A DNA stretch of 64,000 nt from Jejubacter calystegiae (lineage in GTDB: Bacteria; Pseudomonadota; Gammaproteobacteria; Enterobacterales; Enterobacteriaceae), in assembly GCF_005671395.1 (NCBI RefSeq), contig NZ_CP040428.1:1116001-1180000 (forward strand), read 5' to 3'. A program made the translations under genes and the position numbers. Positions 35,763 through 45,116 of the stretch are shown in pieces (position 1 is the first letter of the stretch; every line of letters starts with the position of its first letter). The notes below the pieces were generated by a model that was not told the origin of the DNA, did not search any database, and saw only the letters and a list, made by a program, of their open reading frames with translations.

Positions 35763-37472
35763 CTATTTCTCCTTAACGTCACAAGCCAGTTTTGACGCCG
35801 CGCGTTTTGCACAGCGACCGCTATAAATCAGGTATCCCACAATACCGACCACTACGGCATAGCAAGCCACCGCCAGCCATTTGGTCGGGTAGCCGCCAAA
35901 TTGCGCCAGCCCGGCGTAAACGCCGATCATGCCCAGCAGTACGCCCACGGCGGCGATTTTAGTGTGGCGCCAGGGCTGCATATCCACGGCGAAGGCGTCG
36001 TTAAAGCGGAACGCCGTTTCCCGTGGTTTCCACCAGCCCAGGATAAGCATCAGCACAACGTTGATACAGAAGGTGATAAACAGCACGTAGAGGAAGTGGA
36101 AATCGAAATCCACCAGGTAGTTGATCACGATATAGCTAACAATGCCGAACAGCAGTGCCGCCTTGGCCGCCAGCGCTGGAATGCGCGGGAAGAAGAAGCC
36201 CATGATCACAATGGTAACCAGCGGAACGTTATAAATGCCGTTCAACTGCTTCATCCATGAATAGAGCCCTTCCGGCGCGTTGGCTATCCACGGCGCTACC
36301 AGTACGGAAACCAGCGCCAGTCCCAGACCAAACCAGCGACCCACGGTGACCTGCTTCTGGGATTCGGCGTTAGGGTTAATCAGACGGCTGTAGATGCCTA
36401 AGCTAAACAGGGTGCTGGCGCTGTTCAGAAAGCCGTTAAAGGTGCTGATGATGGCCCCGAAAAGTACCGCGCCGAAGAAGCCCACCAGCGGCGTTGGCAT
36501 TACGGCATTGACCAGCGCCGGGTAGGCCATATCAGCCTTGGGCAGCGACTGGAACAGATGGAAGGCGATAAGCCCCGGCAGCACCAGAATCAGCGGGTCG
36601 AGCATTTTCAGCACCGCGGTCAGCAGGGCGCCTTTCTGCCCTTCGGAAAGACTTTTCGATGCCAGGGTGCGCTGCACAATGCCCTGGTTGGTGCACCAGT
36701 AAAAGGTATTCACCAGAATCAGGCCGGTCAGCGCCGCGCCGATCGGTACCGGATCGCTACTGCCGCCAATGGAGTTCAGCTTTTCGCTGTGTACCGTGGT
36801 CAGTTGCTCAACGCCGCGCAGGAAACTGCCCTGCCCCATGGCCATCAGACCAAAGATCGGCACCATCAGACCGCCGATCACCAGACCGATACCGTTAATG
36901 ACATCGGCGACGGCAATGGCCTTCAGGCCGCCGATAACGGCGTACATCATGCCGGCGAAGCCCAGCAAAATCACCATCCCCCAGATAGCGGCATTTTCGG
37001 TGATCCCCAGCGATTCGCCCACGTGGAACAGGCTGTTAAGGGCCAGCGCGCCGGAATAGAGCACGATGGGCAGAAAGCAGATACCGGTGGCGATCAGAAA
37101 GCAGCAGTCCACGACAATACGAGTGGTTTTGTCATAGCGCTCCTCAATGAAGTCCGGAATGGTAGCGATACCGCGCTGCAGATATTTGGGCAGGAAAATC
37201 AGCGCCAGGAAGATCAGCGGAATGGCCGAGATAACCTCCCAGGCCATGACCGACATCCCGCTCTTATAGGCCTGCCCGCTTAACCCCACCAGCTGTTCGG
37301 TAGAAAGATTGGTTAACATCAGCGAGGCGGCGATAACCGGCGCCTTCAGAGAGCGACCGGCCAGGAAGTATCCCTGCTGGGATTGGGTATCATCTTTACG
37401 CAGCTTCCACCAGGTGATTATCGCCACCAGCAGCGTGAAAGCAAAAAAGCTCACGAGTTGTAATGTGTTCAT
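35763..37472 (-). CDS. yidK: sodium:solute symporter YidK
   Basis: SSS-family permease of 569 residues with about 14 membrane helices. It shows the sodium-symporter pattern in its first helices (AASLMLTNLSTEQLVGLSGQAYKSG) and GAIISTFNGFLNSASTLFSLGIY in the second half. The closest functional type is the sodium/sugar group. It is first in the yidK-yidJ-yidH-yidG-maturase run, followed without gap by the sulfatase, so it probably imports the sulfated sugar that YidJ attacks. The divergent AraC regulator gene yidL lies 182 bases upstream. Confidence 0.92.
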   Translation of the reverse strand: MNTLQLVSFFAFTLLVAIITWWKLRKDDTQSQQGYFLAGRSLKAPVIAASLMLTNLSTEQLVGLSGQAYKSGMSVMAWEVISAIPLIFLALIFLPKYLQRGIATIPDFIEERYDKTTRIVVDCCFLIATGICFLPIVLYSGALALNSLFHVGESLGITENAAIWGMVILLGFAGMMYAVIGGLKAIAVADVINGIGLVIGGLMVPIFGLMAMGQGSFLRGVEQLTTVHSEKLNSIGGSSDPVPIGAALTGLILVNTFYWCTNQGIVQRTLASKSLSEGQKGALLTAVLKMLDPLILVLPGLIAFHLFQSLPKADMAYPALVNAVMPTPLVGFFGAVLFGAIISTFNGFLNSASTLFSLGIYSRLINPNAESQKQVTVGRWFGLGLALVSVLVAPWIANAPEGLYSWMKQLNGIYNVPLVTIVIMGFFFPRIPALAAKAALLFGIVSYIVINYLVDFDFHFLYVLFITFCINVVLMLILGWWKPRETAFRFNDAFAVDMQPWRHTKIAAVGVLLGMIGVYAGLAQFGGYPTKWLAVACYAVVVGIVGYLIYSGRCAKRAASKLACDVKEK

Positions 37473-37654
37473 CTCATTGGCCTATAGTTATCGTTATGCC
37501 CCACTATTCCTGATTACAGAGGTAATGGAAGAAGGTTGGCGGGGCTCAGGCTGACTGAAATCTCAAACCAGGAAAGTATGTTTCCCCGGCGGAAGGAAGA
37601 GCTGTTAATCTCTTCGACCAGGTTGGGTGCATCATTCTCTTCTGGAGAAATAAA

Positions 37655-38521
37655 ATGAATGGAAAAATCGGAGTTTCGGATGTAAAAACCGAAACTACCT
37701 ATAACATTCCGCTGGTTCTTGAAGAAAATGTGATCTCAAGCGGCCTCGCGCTTCTGGCGCTGTGGCATACCCTGGCGGATAACCACTACGTGGTCAGCTG
37801 GCCACGTGATAAACGGAAACCGCTGATTGCCAACTCCTGGGTGGCGATTTATACGCTCCAGGGCAGCGGTAAAGTTATCCTTCAGGATAATTCAGTCATT
37901 ACGCTTAACGGTAATTGCGTTATTTTTCTGAAACCCACGGATATAAAATCCTATTATTGCGACGGGCTGGTCTGGGAACAGTACTGGATGGAATTTATTC
38001 CTACCGGAGCGATGGATATTCCGTTATCTCAACCAGCGCTAATATATAACGGCGACGCATTTAATCGCCAGTTGGAAGAGGTGGCGCGGCTAATTCAGAG
38101 CCCGGTATCGATGGAAAACAACCTGGCGGTGGCCGCACTGACCCATATGATCTACCAGTGGATCTGCCTGATTGCCCGTAATGGTACCCGGGAGCCGCAG
38201 TTTATCCGCCTGGAAAAATTGCTGACCGCGCTCCATGCCGACCTTCAACGGCGCTGGACGGTCAGTGAAATGGCGCAGCGTATGCAGTGCAGTGAACAGT
38301 ATCTGCGGCGACTGTTTCTGCGTTATACCGGTAAGAGCCCCAGAGAATACTACCTGGATGCCCGCCTGGAACTGGCGCAGTCGCTGTTGAAGCAGGAGCG
38401 CCATGGCGTGAGTCAGGTGGCGGATATGCTGAACTTCTTTGACACCTTTCATTTCAGTAAAGCGTTTAAGCAGAAATTTGGCGTGGCGCCGTCGATGCTG
38501 ATTCGGCACAGGGAGCCATAA
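37655..38521 (+). CDS. yidL: AraC-family regulator YidL
   Basis: Regulator of 288 residues with an N-terminal cupin-like sensing domain and two C-terminal AraC helix-turn-helix motifs (WTVSEMAQRMQCSEQYLRRLFLRYTG and HGVSQVADMLNFFDTFHFSKAFKQKFG, split here for clarity at about residues 205-285). It is divergent from yidK, so it very likely controls the sulfatase operon in response to its sugar. Next along the chromosome is typA, whereas in E. coli K-12 yidL and typA are about 200 kb apart. Confidence 0.9.
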   Translation: MNGKIGVSDVKTETTYNIPLVLEENVISSGLALLALWHTLADNHYVVSWPRDKRKPLIANSWVAIYTLQGSGKVILQDNSVITLNGNCVIFLKPTDIKSYYCDGLVWEQYWMEFIPTGAMDIPLSQPALIYNGDAFNRQLEEVARLIQSPVSMENNLAVAALTHMIYQWICLIARNGTREPQFIRLEKLLTALHADLQRRWTVSEMAQRMQCSEQYLRRLFLRYTGKSPREYYLDARLELAQSLLKQERHGVSQVADMLNFFDTFHFSKAFKQKFGVAPSMLIRHREP

Positions 38522-38551
38522 AAAAGCCCCCGCAGTTGCGGAGGCCTTTTC
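38521..38551. terminator. bidirectional terminator between yidL and typA
   Basis: A G+C-rich hairpin (GCCCCCGCA / TGCGGAGGC) flanked by A and T runs on both sides, shared by the two converging genes. Confidence 0.8.
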
Positions 38552-38566
38552 AACGTCGACGAAAGA

Positions 38567-40387
38567 TTACTCTTTCGCGCCGCGGTTTGCGCGTTTACGC
38601 TCGTTTTCCGTCAGATGACGCTTACGCAGACGCACAGAGGTCGGGGTGACTTCTACCAGTTCATCATCATCGATGAACTCCAGCGCCTGCTCCAGGGTCA
38701 TTTTGATCGGCGGAGACAGGGTGGTGGCTTCGTCAGTACCGGAAGCACGCATGTTGGTCAGCTTCTTACCGGTCAGGCAGTTCACAGTCAGGTCGTTGGA
38801 ACGGCTGTGAATACCGATAATCTGGCCTTCATAGACTTCCGCGCCGTGGCCCAGGAACAGCTTACCGCGATCCTGCAGACTGTAGAGCGCGTAAGCGACC
38901 GCTTTACCCTGGCCGTTAGAGATCAGCACGCCGTTCTGACGCTGACCGATTTCACCCGGACGCACGTCATCGTAGTGGCTGAAGGTGGAGTACAGCAGAC
39001 CGGTACCGGAAGTCATGGTCATGAAGTCGGTACGGAAGCCGATCAAACCACGGCTCGGGATGATGTAGTCCAGACGTACGCGGCCTTTGCCATCCGGCAG
39101 CATGTCGCGCAGTTCACCTTTACGCAGGCCCAGCGCTTCCATGACGGAACCCTGGTTCTGCTCTTCGATATCCAGCGTGACCTGCTCGAACGGCTCCTGT
39201 TTACGGCCGTCGATTTCGCGGAAGATAACTTTCGGACGGGATACCGCCAATTCGAAACCTTCACGACGCATGTTCTCGATAAGAACTGACAGGTGCAGTT
39301 CACCACGGCCGGAAACGCGGAAAGCATCCGGGTCTTCGGTTTCTTCTACGCGCAGCGCCACGTTGTGAACCAGCTCTTTGTTCAGGCGGTCCAGAATCTG
39401 ACGCGAAGTGACGTATTTACCCTCTTTGCCGCAGAACGGCGAGGTGTTAACGCAGAAGTACATGGAAACGGTCGGCTCATCAACGGAGAGCGGCGGCAGC
39501 GCTTCAACGGTACCCGGATCGCACAGGGTATCGGAGATGTTCAGCTCGCCCAGACCGGTGATAGCGATGATATCACCCGCTTCGGCAGAAGCAGACTCGA
39601 TACGCTGCAGACCCATGTGGCCCAGAACCTGGCTCACCTTACCGTTACGGCGTTTACCTTCCGTATCGATGATGGTGACCTGCTGGTTCGGCTTCACCAC
39701 GCCGCGCTTGATACGACCAATGCCGATAACGCCCACGTAGCTGTTGTAGTCCAGCTGGGAGATCTGCATCTGGAACGGACCGTTCAGGTCAACGTTCGGC
39801 GCTTCCACGTGCTTAACGATAGTTTCGAACAGCGGGGTCATATCGTCGGCCATGTCTTCATGGTCCAGACCGGCGATACCGTTCAGCGCAGAAGCGTAAA
39901 CGATGGGGAAGTCCAGCTGCTCATCGGTAGCGCCCAGGTTAACGAACAGGTCGAACACCTGATCGACAACCCAGTCCGGACGCGCGCCGGGACGGTCAAC
40001 TTTGTTGATGACCACGATCGGCTTCAGCCCGTTGGCGAATGCCTTCTCGGTCACGAAACGGGTCTGCGGCATCGGGCCATCCATTGCGTCGACAAGCAGC
40101 AGAACAGAGTCAACCATCGACATTACGCGTTCTACTTCACCACCGAAGTCGGCGTGCCCCGGGGTATCAACGATGTTGATGCGGTAGTCGCGCCAGTTAA
40201 TAGCCGTATTTTTCGCGAGGATGGTAATCCCACGCTCTTTTTCCAGATCGTTGGAGTCCATGACTCGCTCGGTAAGCTCATTACGCTCACCGAAGGTGCC
40301 AGATTGTTGCAGCAGCTTGTCAACCAGGGTGGTTTTCCCATGGTCAACGTGCGCAATAATGGCGATGTTACGCAGATTTTCGATCAC
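38567..40387 (-). CDS. typA: ribosome-dependent GTPase TypA/BipA
   Basis: Translation-factor-like GTPase of 606 residues that binds the ribosome and aids 50S assembly in the cold and under stress. GTPase motifs are [10 protein letters not shown] (G1), DTPGHADF (G3) and NKVD (G4) in the first 135 residues, followed by the beta-barrel domain, EF-G-like domains and the TypA-specific C-terminal domain ending in the basic [17 protein letters not shown]. It is divergent from glnA, as in E. coli. Confidence 0.97.
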   Translation of the reverse strand: MIENLRNIAIIAHVDHGKTTLVDKLLQQSGTFGERNELTERVMDSNDLEKERGITILAKNTAINWRDYRINIVDTPGHADFGGEVERVMSMVDSVLLLVDAMDGPMPQTRFVTEKAFANGLKPIVVINKVDRPGARPDWVVDQVFDLFVNLGATDEQLDFPIVYASALNGIAGLDHEDMADDMTPLFETIVKHVEAPNVDLNGPFQMQISQLDYNSYVGVIGIGRIKRGVVKPNQQVTIIDTEGKRRNGKVSQVLGHMGLQRIESASAEAGDIIAITGLGELNISDTLCDPGTVEALPPLSVDEPTVSMYFCVNTSPFCGKEGKYVTSRQILDRLNKELVHNVALRVEETEDPDAFRVSGRGELHLSVLIENMRREGFELAVSRPKVIFREIDGRKQEPFEQVTLDIEEQNQGSVMEALGLRKGELRDMLPDGKGRVRLDYIIPSRGLIGFRTDFMTMTSGTGLLYSTFSHYDDVRPGEIGQRQNGVLISNGQGKAVAYALYSLQDRGKLFLGHGAEVYEGQIIGIHSRSNDLTVNCLTGKKLTNMRASGTDEATTLSPPIKMTLEQALEFIDDDELVEVTPTSVRLRKRHLTENERKRANRGAKE

Positions 40388-40517
40388 AACTTTGCCTCAG
40401 GCATTAGAAATAGCGCGTTATTGTACACGGATTAATCGGAGGACTGAACAGATCGCAGGAAACCTTTTTCTTTTGGTGTCTGTGATCGTTTTCACGGAGA
40501 GAGAAAAAGAGAGGTTC

Positions 40518-40532
40518 GCACCATTTTGGTGC
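40518..40532. promoter_or_regulatory. NtrC-binding site upstream of glnA
   Basis: GCACCATTTTGGTGC, a dyad matching the NtrC consensus TGCAC-N7-GTGCA with one end base changed. It is one of the two strong enhancer sites expected above the sigma-54 promoter. Confidence 0.8.
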
Positions 40533-40548
40533 CCTGACATCCTCTGGG

Positions 40549-40565
40549 TGCACCATTATAGTGCA
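40549..40565. promoter_or_regulatory. NtrC-binding site upstream of glnA
   Basis: TGCACCATTATAGTGCA, a full match to the NtrC dyad; its centre is 32 bases (three helical turns) from the neighbouring site at 40518-40532. A weaker version, TGCGCATCATAGCGCC, follows at 40601-40616. Confidence 0.85.
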
Positions 40566-40636
40566 TAATGTTCAGTGTGGTGCAGCCCTTTTCACTGCGG
40601 TGCGCATCATAGCGCCTTTTTGGGGCGATGTGAAAG

Positions 40637-40653
40637 TTGGCACGCTTTTCGCT
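40637..40653 (+). promoter_or_regulatory. sigma-54 promoter glnAp2
   Basis: TTGGCACGCTTTTCGCT has the invariant GG (40639-40640) and GC (40651-40652) elements with the correct 10-base spacing and matches the E. coli glnAp2 plan. Together with the NtrC sites it gives strong expression under nitrogen limitation. Confidence 0.88.
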
Positions 40654-40744
40654 TTTTTATCTATAAAGAGCCTGTACAAGGCGAAAAGCCACTTTAAACA
40701 AAAGTTGTACCACGACGACAATGACAAATCCGGGAGAGTTACCT

Positions 40745-42154
40745 ATGTCCGCAGAACACGTTATGACGCTGCTGAGTGAGCACGAAATAAAGTTTGTCGA
40801 TTTGCGCTTTACCGATACTAAAGGAAAAGAACAGCACGTCACCATTCCTTCCCATCAGGTGGACCAGGACTTCTTTGAAGAAGGCAAAATGTTCGACGGT
40901 TCCTCGATTGGTGGCTGGAAAGGCATTAACGAATCCGACATGGTACTGATGCCGGACCCGTCAACCGCCGTGATCGACCCGTTTTATGAAGAGCCGACGC
41001 TGCTTATCCGCTGCGATATTCTGGAGCCGGGCACGCTGCAGGGCTACGATCGCGACCCGCGTTCTATCGCCAAGCGCGCTGAAGACTACCTGCGCGCCAC
41101 CGGTCTTGCCGACACTGTGCTGTTCGGGCCGGAGCCGGAATTCTTCCTGTTCGACGACATCCGTTTCGGTAGTTCCATTTCCGGCTCTCACGTCGCCATC
41201 GACGATATCGAAGGCGCCTGGAACTCTTCCACCAAATACGAAGGCGGCAACAAAGGCCACCGTCCGGGTGTGAAAGGCGGCTATTTCCCGGTTCCGCCGG
41301 TAGATTCCGCTCAGGACATCCGTTCCGTGATGTGTATGACCATGGAAGAGATGGGTCTGGTGGTTGAAGCGCATCACCACGAAGTCGCGACCGCAGGTCA
41401 GAACGAAGTGGCAACCCGCTTCAACACCATGACCAAGAAAGCGGACGAAATTCAGATCTATAAGTATGTGGTCCACAACGTCGCTCACCGCTTCGGCAAA
41501 ACCGCAACCTTTATGCCCAAGCCGATGTTCGGTGATAACGGTTCCGGTATGCACTGCCACATGTCCCTGTCGAAAGACGGCAACAACCTGTTCGCCGGTG
41601 ACAAATATGCCGGTCTGTCCGAAATGGCGCTCTACTACATTGGCGGTGTGATCAAGCACGCGAAAGCCATTAACGCCCTGGCCAACCCAACCACCAACTC
41701 TTACAAGCGTCTGGTGCCTGGCTATGAAGCGCCGGTCATGCTGGCTTACTCTGCCCGTAACCGTTCCGCCTCTATCCGTATCCCGGTCGTCACTTCTCCG
41801 AAGGCTCGCCGTATCGAAGTGCGCTTCCCGGATCCGGCTGCCAACCCGTACCTGGCTTTCGCCGCCCTGCTGATGGCCGGTCTTGACGGTATCAAGAACA
41901 AGATCCACCCGGGTGAAGCGATGGATAAAAACCTGTACGACCTGCCGCCGGAAGAAGCTAAAGAGATCCCGCAGGTTGCCGGTTCTCTGGAAGAAGCGCT
42001 GGAAGCCCTGGATGCCGATCGCGAGTTCCTGACGGCAGGCGGCGTGTTCACCAACGACGCTATCGATGCCTACATCGCCCTGCGTCTTGAAGAGAACGAC
42101 CGCGTTCGCATGACGCCGCACCCGGTTGAATTCGAACTGTATTACAGCGTTTAA
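40745..42154 (+). CDS. glnA: glutamine synthetase (type I)
   Basis: Dodecameric glutamine synthetase of 469 residues that joins ammonia and glutamate with ATP. The start at 40745 has GGGAGAG upstream; the longer open frame begins inside the leader. The adenylylation tyrosine, Tyr398 counting the first Met (Tyr397 in the mature numbering), is present in [10 protein letters not shown], so control by GlnE applies. The [11 protein letters not shown] and [10 protein letters not shown] active-site regions are intact. It leads the glnA-glnL-glnG operon and is separated from glnL by a terminator and an NtrC-repressed promoter. Confidence 0.98.
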   Translation: MSAEHVMTLLSEHEIKFVDLRFTDTKGKEQHVTIPSHQVDQDFFEEGKMFDGSSIGGWKGINESDMVLMPDPSTAVIDPFYEEPTLLIRCDILEPGTLQGYDRDPRSIAKRAEDYLRATGLADTVLFGPEPEFFLFDDIRFGSSISGSHVAIDDIEGAWNSSTKYEGGNKGHRPGVKGGYFPVPPVDSAQDIRSVMCMTMEEMGLVVEAHHHEVATAGQNEVATRFNTMTKKADEIQIYKYVVHNVAHRFGKTATFMPKPMFGDNGSGMHCHMSLSKDGNNLFAGDKYAGLSEMALYYIGGVIKHAKAINALANPTTNSYKRLVPGYEAPVMLAYSARNRSASIRIPVVTSPKARRIEVRFPDPAANPYLAFAALLMAGLDGIKNKIHPGEAMDKNLYDLPPEEAKEIPQVAGSLEEALEALDADREFLTAGGVFTNDAIDAYIALRLEENDRVRMTPHPVEFELYYSV

Positions 42155-42223
42155 GATGTTACTGACTGCGCCTGCCATCTTTTGGGCGCAGCAGACGATT
42201 TTTTTGTTGCCGTGGAAACGTTT

Positions 42224-42247
42224 AGCCCATCTCTGATGGGCTTTTTT
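42224..42247 (+). terminator. terminator between glnA and glnL
   Basis: AGCCCATC-TCT-GATGGGCT followed by six T. It limits readthrough so that glnL and glnG are made at lower levels than glnA. Confidence 0.9.
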
Positions 42248-42341
42248 CTCCCATGTACCTGCGTGTACGGTTCATTAGTACCCTGTGTAGCGGCAAAGAA
42301 TACCGCCCGGGGCCAGGCTATTAATGAAGCGAACACCAGTA

Positions 42342-42358
42342 TGCACTAAAATAGTGCA
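42342..42358. promoter_or_regulatory. NtrC site at the glnL promoter
   Basis: TGCACTAAAATAGTGCA is a perfect dyad, 21 bases before the glnL start. In E. coli NtrC bound here represses the internal promoter glnLp. Confidence 0.88.
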
Positions 42359-42379
42359 ATAGCTGGAAGGGGGCTAATA

Positions 42380-43429
42380 ATGGCAAATGGCACACAGCCC
42401 GATGCAGGGCTTATCCTGAATTCGCTGATGAACAGCATTCTGCTGGTGGATGACGAACTTGCCGTACACTATGCAAATCCCGCCGCCCAGCAGTTGCTGG
42501 CGCAGAGTTCGCGCAAGCTGTTCGGTGCGCCGCTGCCGGAGCTTCTTAGCTATTTTTCGCTGAATATCGAACTGATGCGCGAAAGCCTGAATACCGGCCA
42601 GGGCTTTATCGATAATGAGGTCACGCTGGTGATTGACGGTCGCGCCCATATTCTTTCGCTATCAGCGCAGCGTATGCCGGATGGCCTGATTCTGCTGGAG
42701 ATGTCCCCAATGGATAACCAGCGACGACTCAGCCAGGAGCAGTTGCAACACGCCCAGCAGGTGGCGGCCCGTGACCTGGTACGCGGCCTGGCGCACGAGA
42801 TAAAAAATCCGCTCGGCGGGCTGCGCGGCGCGGCACAATTGCTTAATCGCGCCCTGCCTGACCCAACGCTTACGGAATATACCACCGTTATTATTGAGCA
42901 GGCCGACCGGTTGCGTAATCTGGTCGACAGGCTACTGGGGCCTCAGCAGCCGGGGATGCATATTACTGACAGCATCCATAAGGTGGCCGAGCGGGTGGTG
43001 AATCTGGTGAAGCTGGAGCTGCCGGAAAACGTCACCCTGGTGCGTGACTACGACCCCAGTCTGCCGGATCTGACCCACGACCCCGATCAGCTTGAACAGG
43101 TGCTGCTGAATATCGTGCGCAACGCGCTCCAGGCGCTGGGCGAACAGGGCGGCGAAATTACGCTACGCACCCGTACCGCCTTCCAGTTGACCCTGCACGG
43201 CGAGCGCTACCGCCTGGCGGCACGCATTGATGTTGAAGATACCGGCCCCGGTATTCCCCCCCACCTGCAGGATACGCTGTTCTATCCCATGGTCAGCGGC
43301 CGCGAAGGGGGGACCGGGCTGGGGCTCTCTATCGCCCGCAGCCTTATCGATCAGCACTCGGGAAAAATTGAATTTAGCAGTTGGCCGGGACACACCGAAT
43401 TTTCGGTTTATCTGCCCATCCGTAAATAA
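42380..43429 (+). CDS. glnL: nitrogen regulation sensor kinase NtrB
   Basis: Cytoplasmic sensor histidine kinase of 349 residues, same length as in E. coli. It has an N-terminal PAS domain (about residues 8-115), the phosphorylated histidine in [14 protein letters not shown] (near residue 139), and an ATPase domain with [22 protein letters not shown] and [10 protein letters not shown]. It phosphorylates or dephosphorylates NtrC depending on PII. GAAGGGGG precedes the start. Confidence 0.97.
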   Translation: MANGTQPDAGLILNSLMNSILLVDDELAVHYANPAAQQLLAQSSRKLFGAPLPELLSYFSLNIELMRESLNTGQGFIDNEVTLVIDGRAHILSLSAQRMPDGLILLEMSPMDNQRRLSQEQLQHAQQVAARDLVRGLAHEIKNPLGGLRGAAQLLNRALPDPTLTEYTTVIIEQADRLRNLVDRLLGPQQPGMHITDSIHKVAERVVNLVKLELPENVTLVRDYDPSLPDLTHDPDQLEQVLLNIVRNALQALGEQGGEITLRTRTAFQLTLHGERYRLAARIDVEDTGPGIPPHLQDTLFYPMVSGREGGTGLGLSIARSLIDQHSGKIEFSSWPGHTEFSVYLPIRK

Positions 43430-43449
43430 GCGCCTGAATAGAGGTCACT

Positions 43450-44862
43450 ATGCAACGAGGGATAGCCTGGGTAGTCGATGACGATAGCTCCATCCGCTGG
43501 GTACTGGAGCGAGCGCTCACCAGCGCTGGCATTAGCTGTACCGCCTTTGAGAGCGGCCATCAGGTACTGGACGCCCTTGCCACACAGACCCCGGATGTTC
43601 TGCTTTCCGACATTCGCATGCCGGGTATGGACGGGCTCACGCTGCTTAAACAGATTAAACAGCGTCATCCCATGCTTCCGGTCATCATTATGACCGCCCA
43701 TTCCGATCTGGACGCCGCCGTCAGCGCCTATCAGCAGGGCGCTTTCGACTATCTGCCTAAACCCTTTGATATCGACGAAGCGGTAGCCCTGGTGGAACGC
43801 GCCATTAACCACTATCAGGAGCAGCAGCAGCCGCGCCTGACTCAGGCTAATAGCCCCGCCGCCGATATTATCGGTGAGGCGCCAGCCATGCAGGACGTGT
43901 TTCGGATTATCGGGCGTCTGTCGCGCTCGTCAATAAGCGTGCTGATTAACGGCGAGTCAGGCACCGGTAAAGAGCTGGTCGCCCACGCCCTGCATCGTCA
44001 CAGCCCGCGGGAAAAATCACCATTTATCGCCCTGAATATGGCGGCTATCCCGCGCGATCTGATTGAATCTGAGCTGTTTGGCCACGAAAAAGGGGCCTTT
44101 ACCGGCGCCAGCCAGATCCGCCAGGGGCGCTTCGAGCAGGCCGACGGCGGCACCCTGTTTCTGGACGAGATCGGCGATATGCCGCTGGATGTTCAGACCC
44201 GCCTGCTGCGCGTGCTGGCCGATGGCCAGTTTTATCGGGTGGGTGGTTATGCGCCGGTGAAAGTGGACGTACGGATTATTGCCGCCACCCACCAGAATCT
44301 GGAGCAACGGGTGCAGGAAGGCACCTTTCGTGAGGATCTGTTCCACCGCCTGAACGTAATCCGCGTTCATCTGCCGCCCCTGCGCGAGCGACGCGAAGAT
44401 ATTCCACGACTGGCGCGCCACTTTTTGCAGAAGGCCGCTCAGGAACTGGGGGTCGAGACCAAGCAGTTGCACCCGGAAACCGAAGCCGCGCTCACCCGCC
44501 TGGCCTGGGGCGGCAACGTGCGCCAGCTGGAAAATACCTGTCGCTGGCTAACGGTAATGGCCGCCGGTCAGGAGGTGCTGATTCAGGATCTGCCTCCCGA
44601 ACTGTTTGAAACCAGCGTGCCAGAAAGTAACGGCACCCAGGTTCAGCCCGACAGTTGGGCGACGGTGCTGGCCCAGTGGGCGGATCGGGCGCTGCGTTCC
44701 GGTCATCAAAATCTGTTGTCCGAAGCGCAACCGGAAATGGAACGAACTCTGCTGACCACGGCGCTGCGCCATACCCATGGCCACAAACAGGAGGCGGCGC
44801 GCCTGCTCGGCTGGGGACGAAACACCCTGACCCGTAAGCTCAAAGAGTTAGGAATGGAGTAG
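43450..44862 (+). CDS. glnG: nitrogen response regulator NtrC
   Basis: Sigma-54-dependent activator of 470 residues. Receiver domain with the phosphorylated aspartate in [12 protein letters not shown] (Asp54), AAA+ domain with GESGTGKE and the sigma-54 contact loop GAFTGA, and a Fis-like helix-turn-helix at the C-terminus ([24 protein letters not shown]). It activates glnAp2 from the sites at 40518-40565 and represses glnLp. It follows glnL by 20 bases. Confidence 0.98.
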   Translation: MQRGIAWVVDDDSSIRWVLERALTSAGISCTAFESGHQVLDALATQTPDVLLSDIRMPGMDGLTLLKQIKQRHPMLPVIIMTAHSDLDAAVSAYQQGAFDYLPKPFDIDEAVALVERAINHYQEQQQPRLTQANSPAADIIGEAPAMQDVFRIIGRLSRSSISVLINGESGTGKELVAHALHRHSPREKSPFIALNMAAIPRDLIESELFGHEKGAFTGASQIRQGRFEQADGGTLFLDEIGDMPLDVQTRLLRVLADGQFYRVGGYAPVKVDVRIIAATHQNLEQRVQEGTFREDLFHRLNVIRVHLPPLRERREDIPRLARHFLQKAAQELGVETKQLHPETEAALTRLAWGGNVRQLENTCRWLTVMAAGQEVLIQDLPPELFETSVPESNGTQVQPDSWATVLAQWADRALRSGHQNLLSEAQPEMERTLLTTALRHTHGHKQEAARLLGWGRNTLTRKLKELGME

Positions 44863-44948
44863 AAAAGGACCGTTTTTTGACGTTTTTTTAGCCTTTGACT
44901 CAGAGGCAAGGATGAGTATGATCGGGCGCGATTATACGGAGGTTTACC

Positions 44949-45071
44949 ATGCTGGAATCATTCATCAATGTGATTTCGAGCAGCGCTGACGTGGGCGCGG
45001 CAGCCAGCCAGTCACCCCATGCGGCCATTGCGGCGCTACTCTGCGCGGCGCTGTTCAACTTCTTGAGTTAA
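44949..45071 (+). CDS. yshB: small membrane protein YshB
   Basis: A 40-residue protein between glnG and hemN in the same place as E. coli YshB (36 residues). It begins MLESFINVISSSADVG, continues with a polar turn around residues 20-25 and has a C-terminal hydrophobic helix (about residues 24-39). A strong GGAGG ribosome site lies 6 bases before the ATG and a perfect terminator follows the stop directly. The start (MLES) and hydrophobic end are shared with E. coli; the middle is 4 residues longer. Function is unknown. Confidence 0.85.
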   Translation: MLESFINVISSSADVGAAASQSPHAAIAALLCAALFNFLS

Positions 45072-45110
45072 AAAAAGCGGGGAGCCTGAATCAGGCTCCC
45101 CGCTTTTTTA
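45071..45110. terminator. bidirectional terminator between yshB and hemN
   Basis: GCGGGGAGCCTGA pairs perfectly with TCAGGCTCCCCGC, with A and T runs on the two sides. Confidence 0.92.
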
Positions 45111-45116
45111 GTTTTC

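Noticed and set aside
34641-35795. 384-codon frame on the plus strand opposite the sulfatase gene
   Set aside because: The minus-strand frame has intact sulfatase motifs; the plus frame is a G+C-driven shadow with no recognisable domains.
39293-40435. 380-codon frame on the plus strand opposite typA
   Set aside because: It mirrors typA, has no known motifs, and reaches into the regulatory region of glnA.
40961-42178. 405-codon frame on the minus strand opposite glnA
   Set aside because: Shadow of the highly biased glnA coding sequence; no ribosome site or domain.
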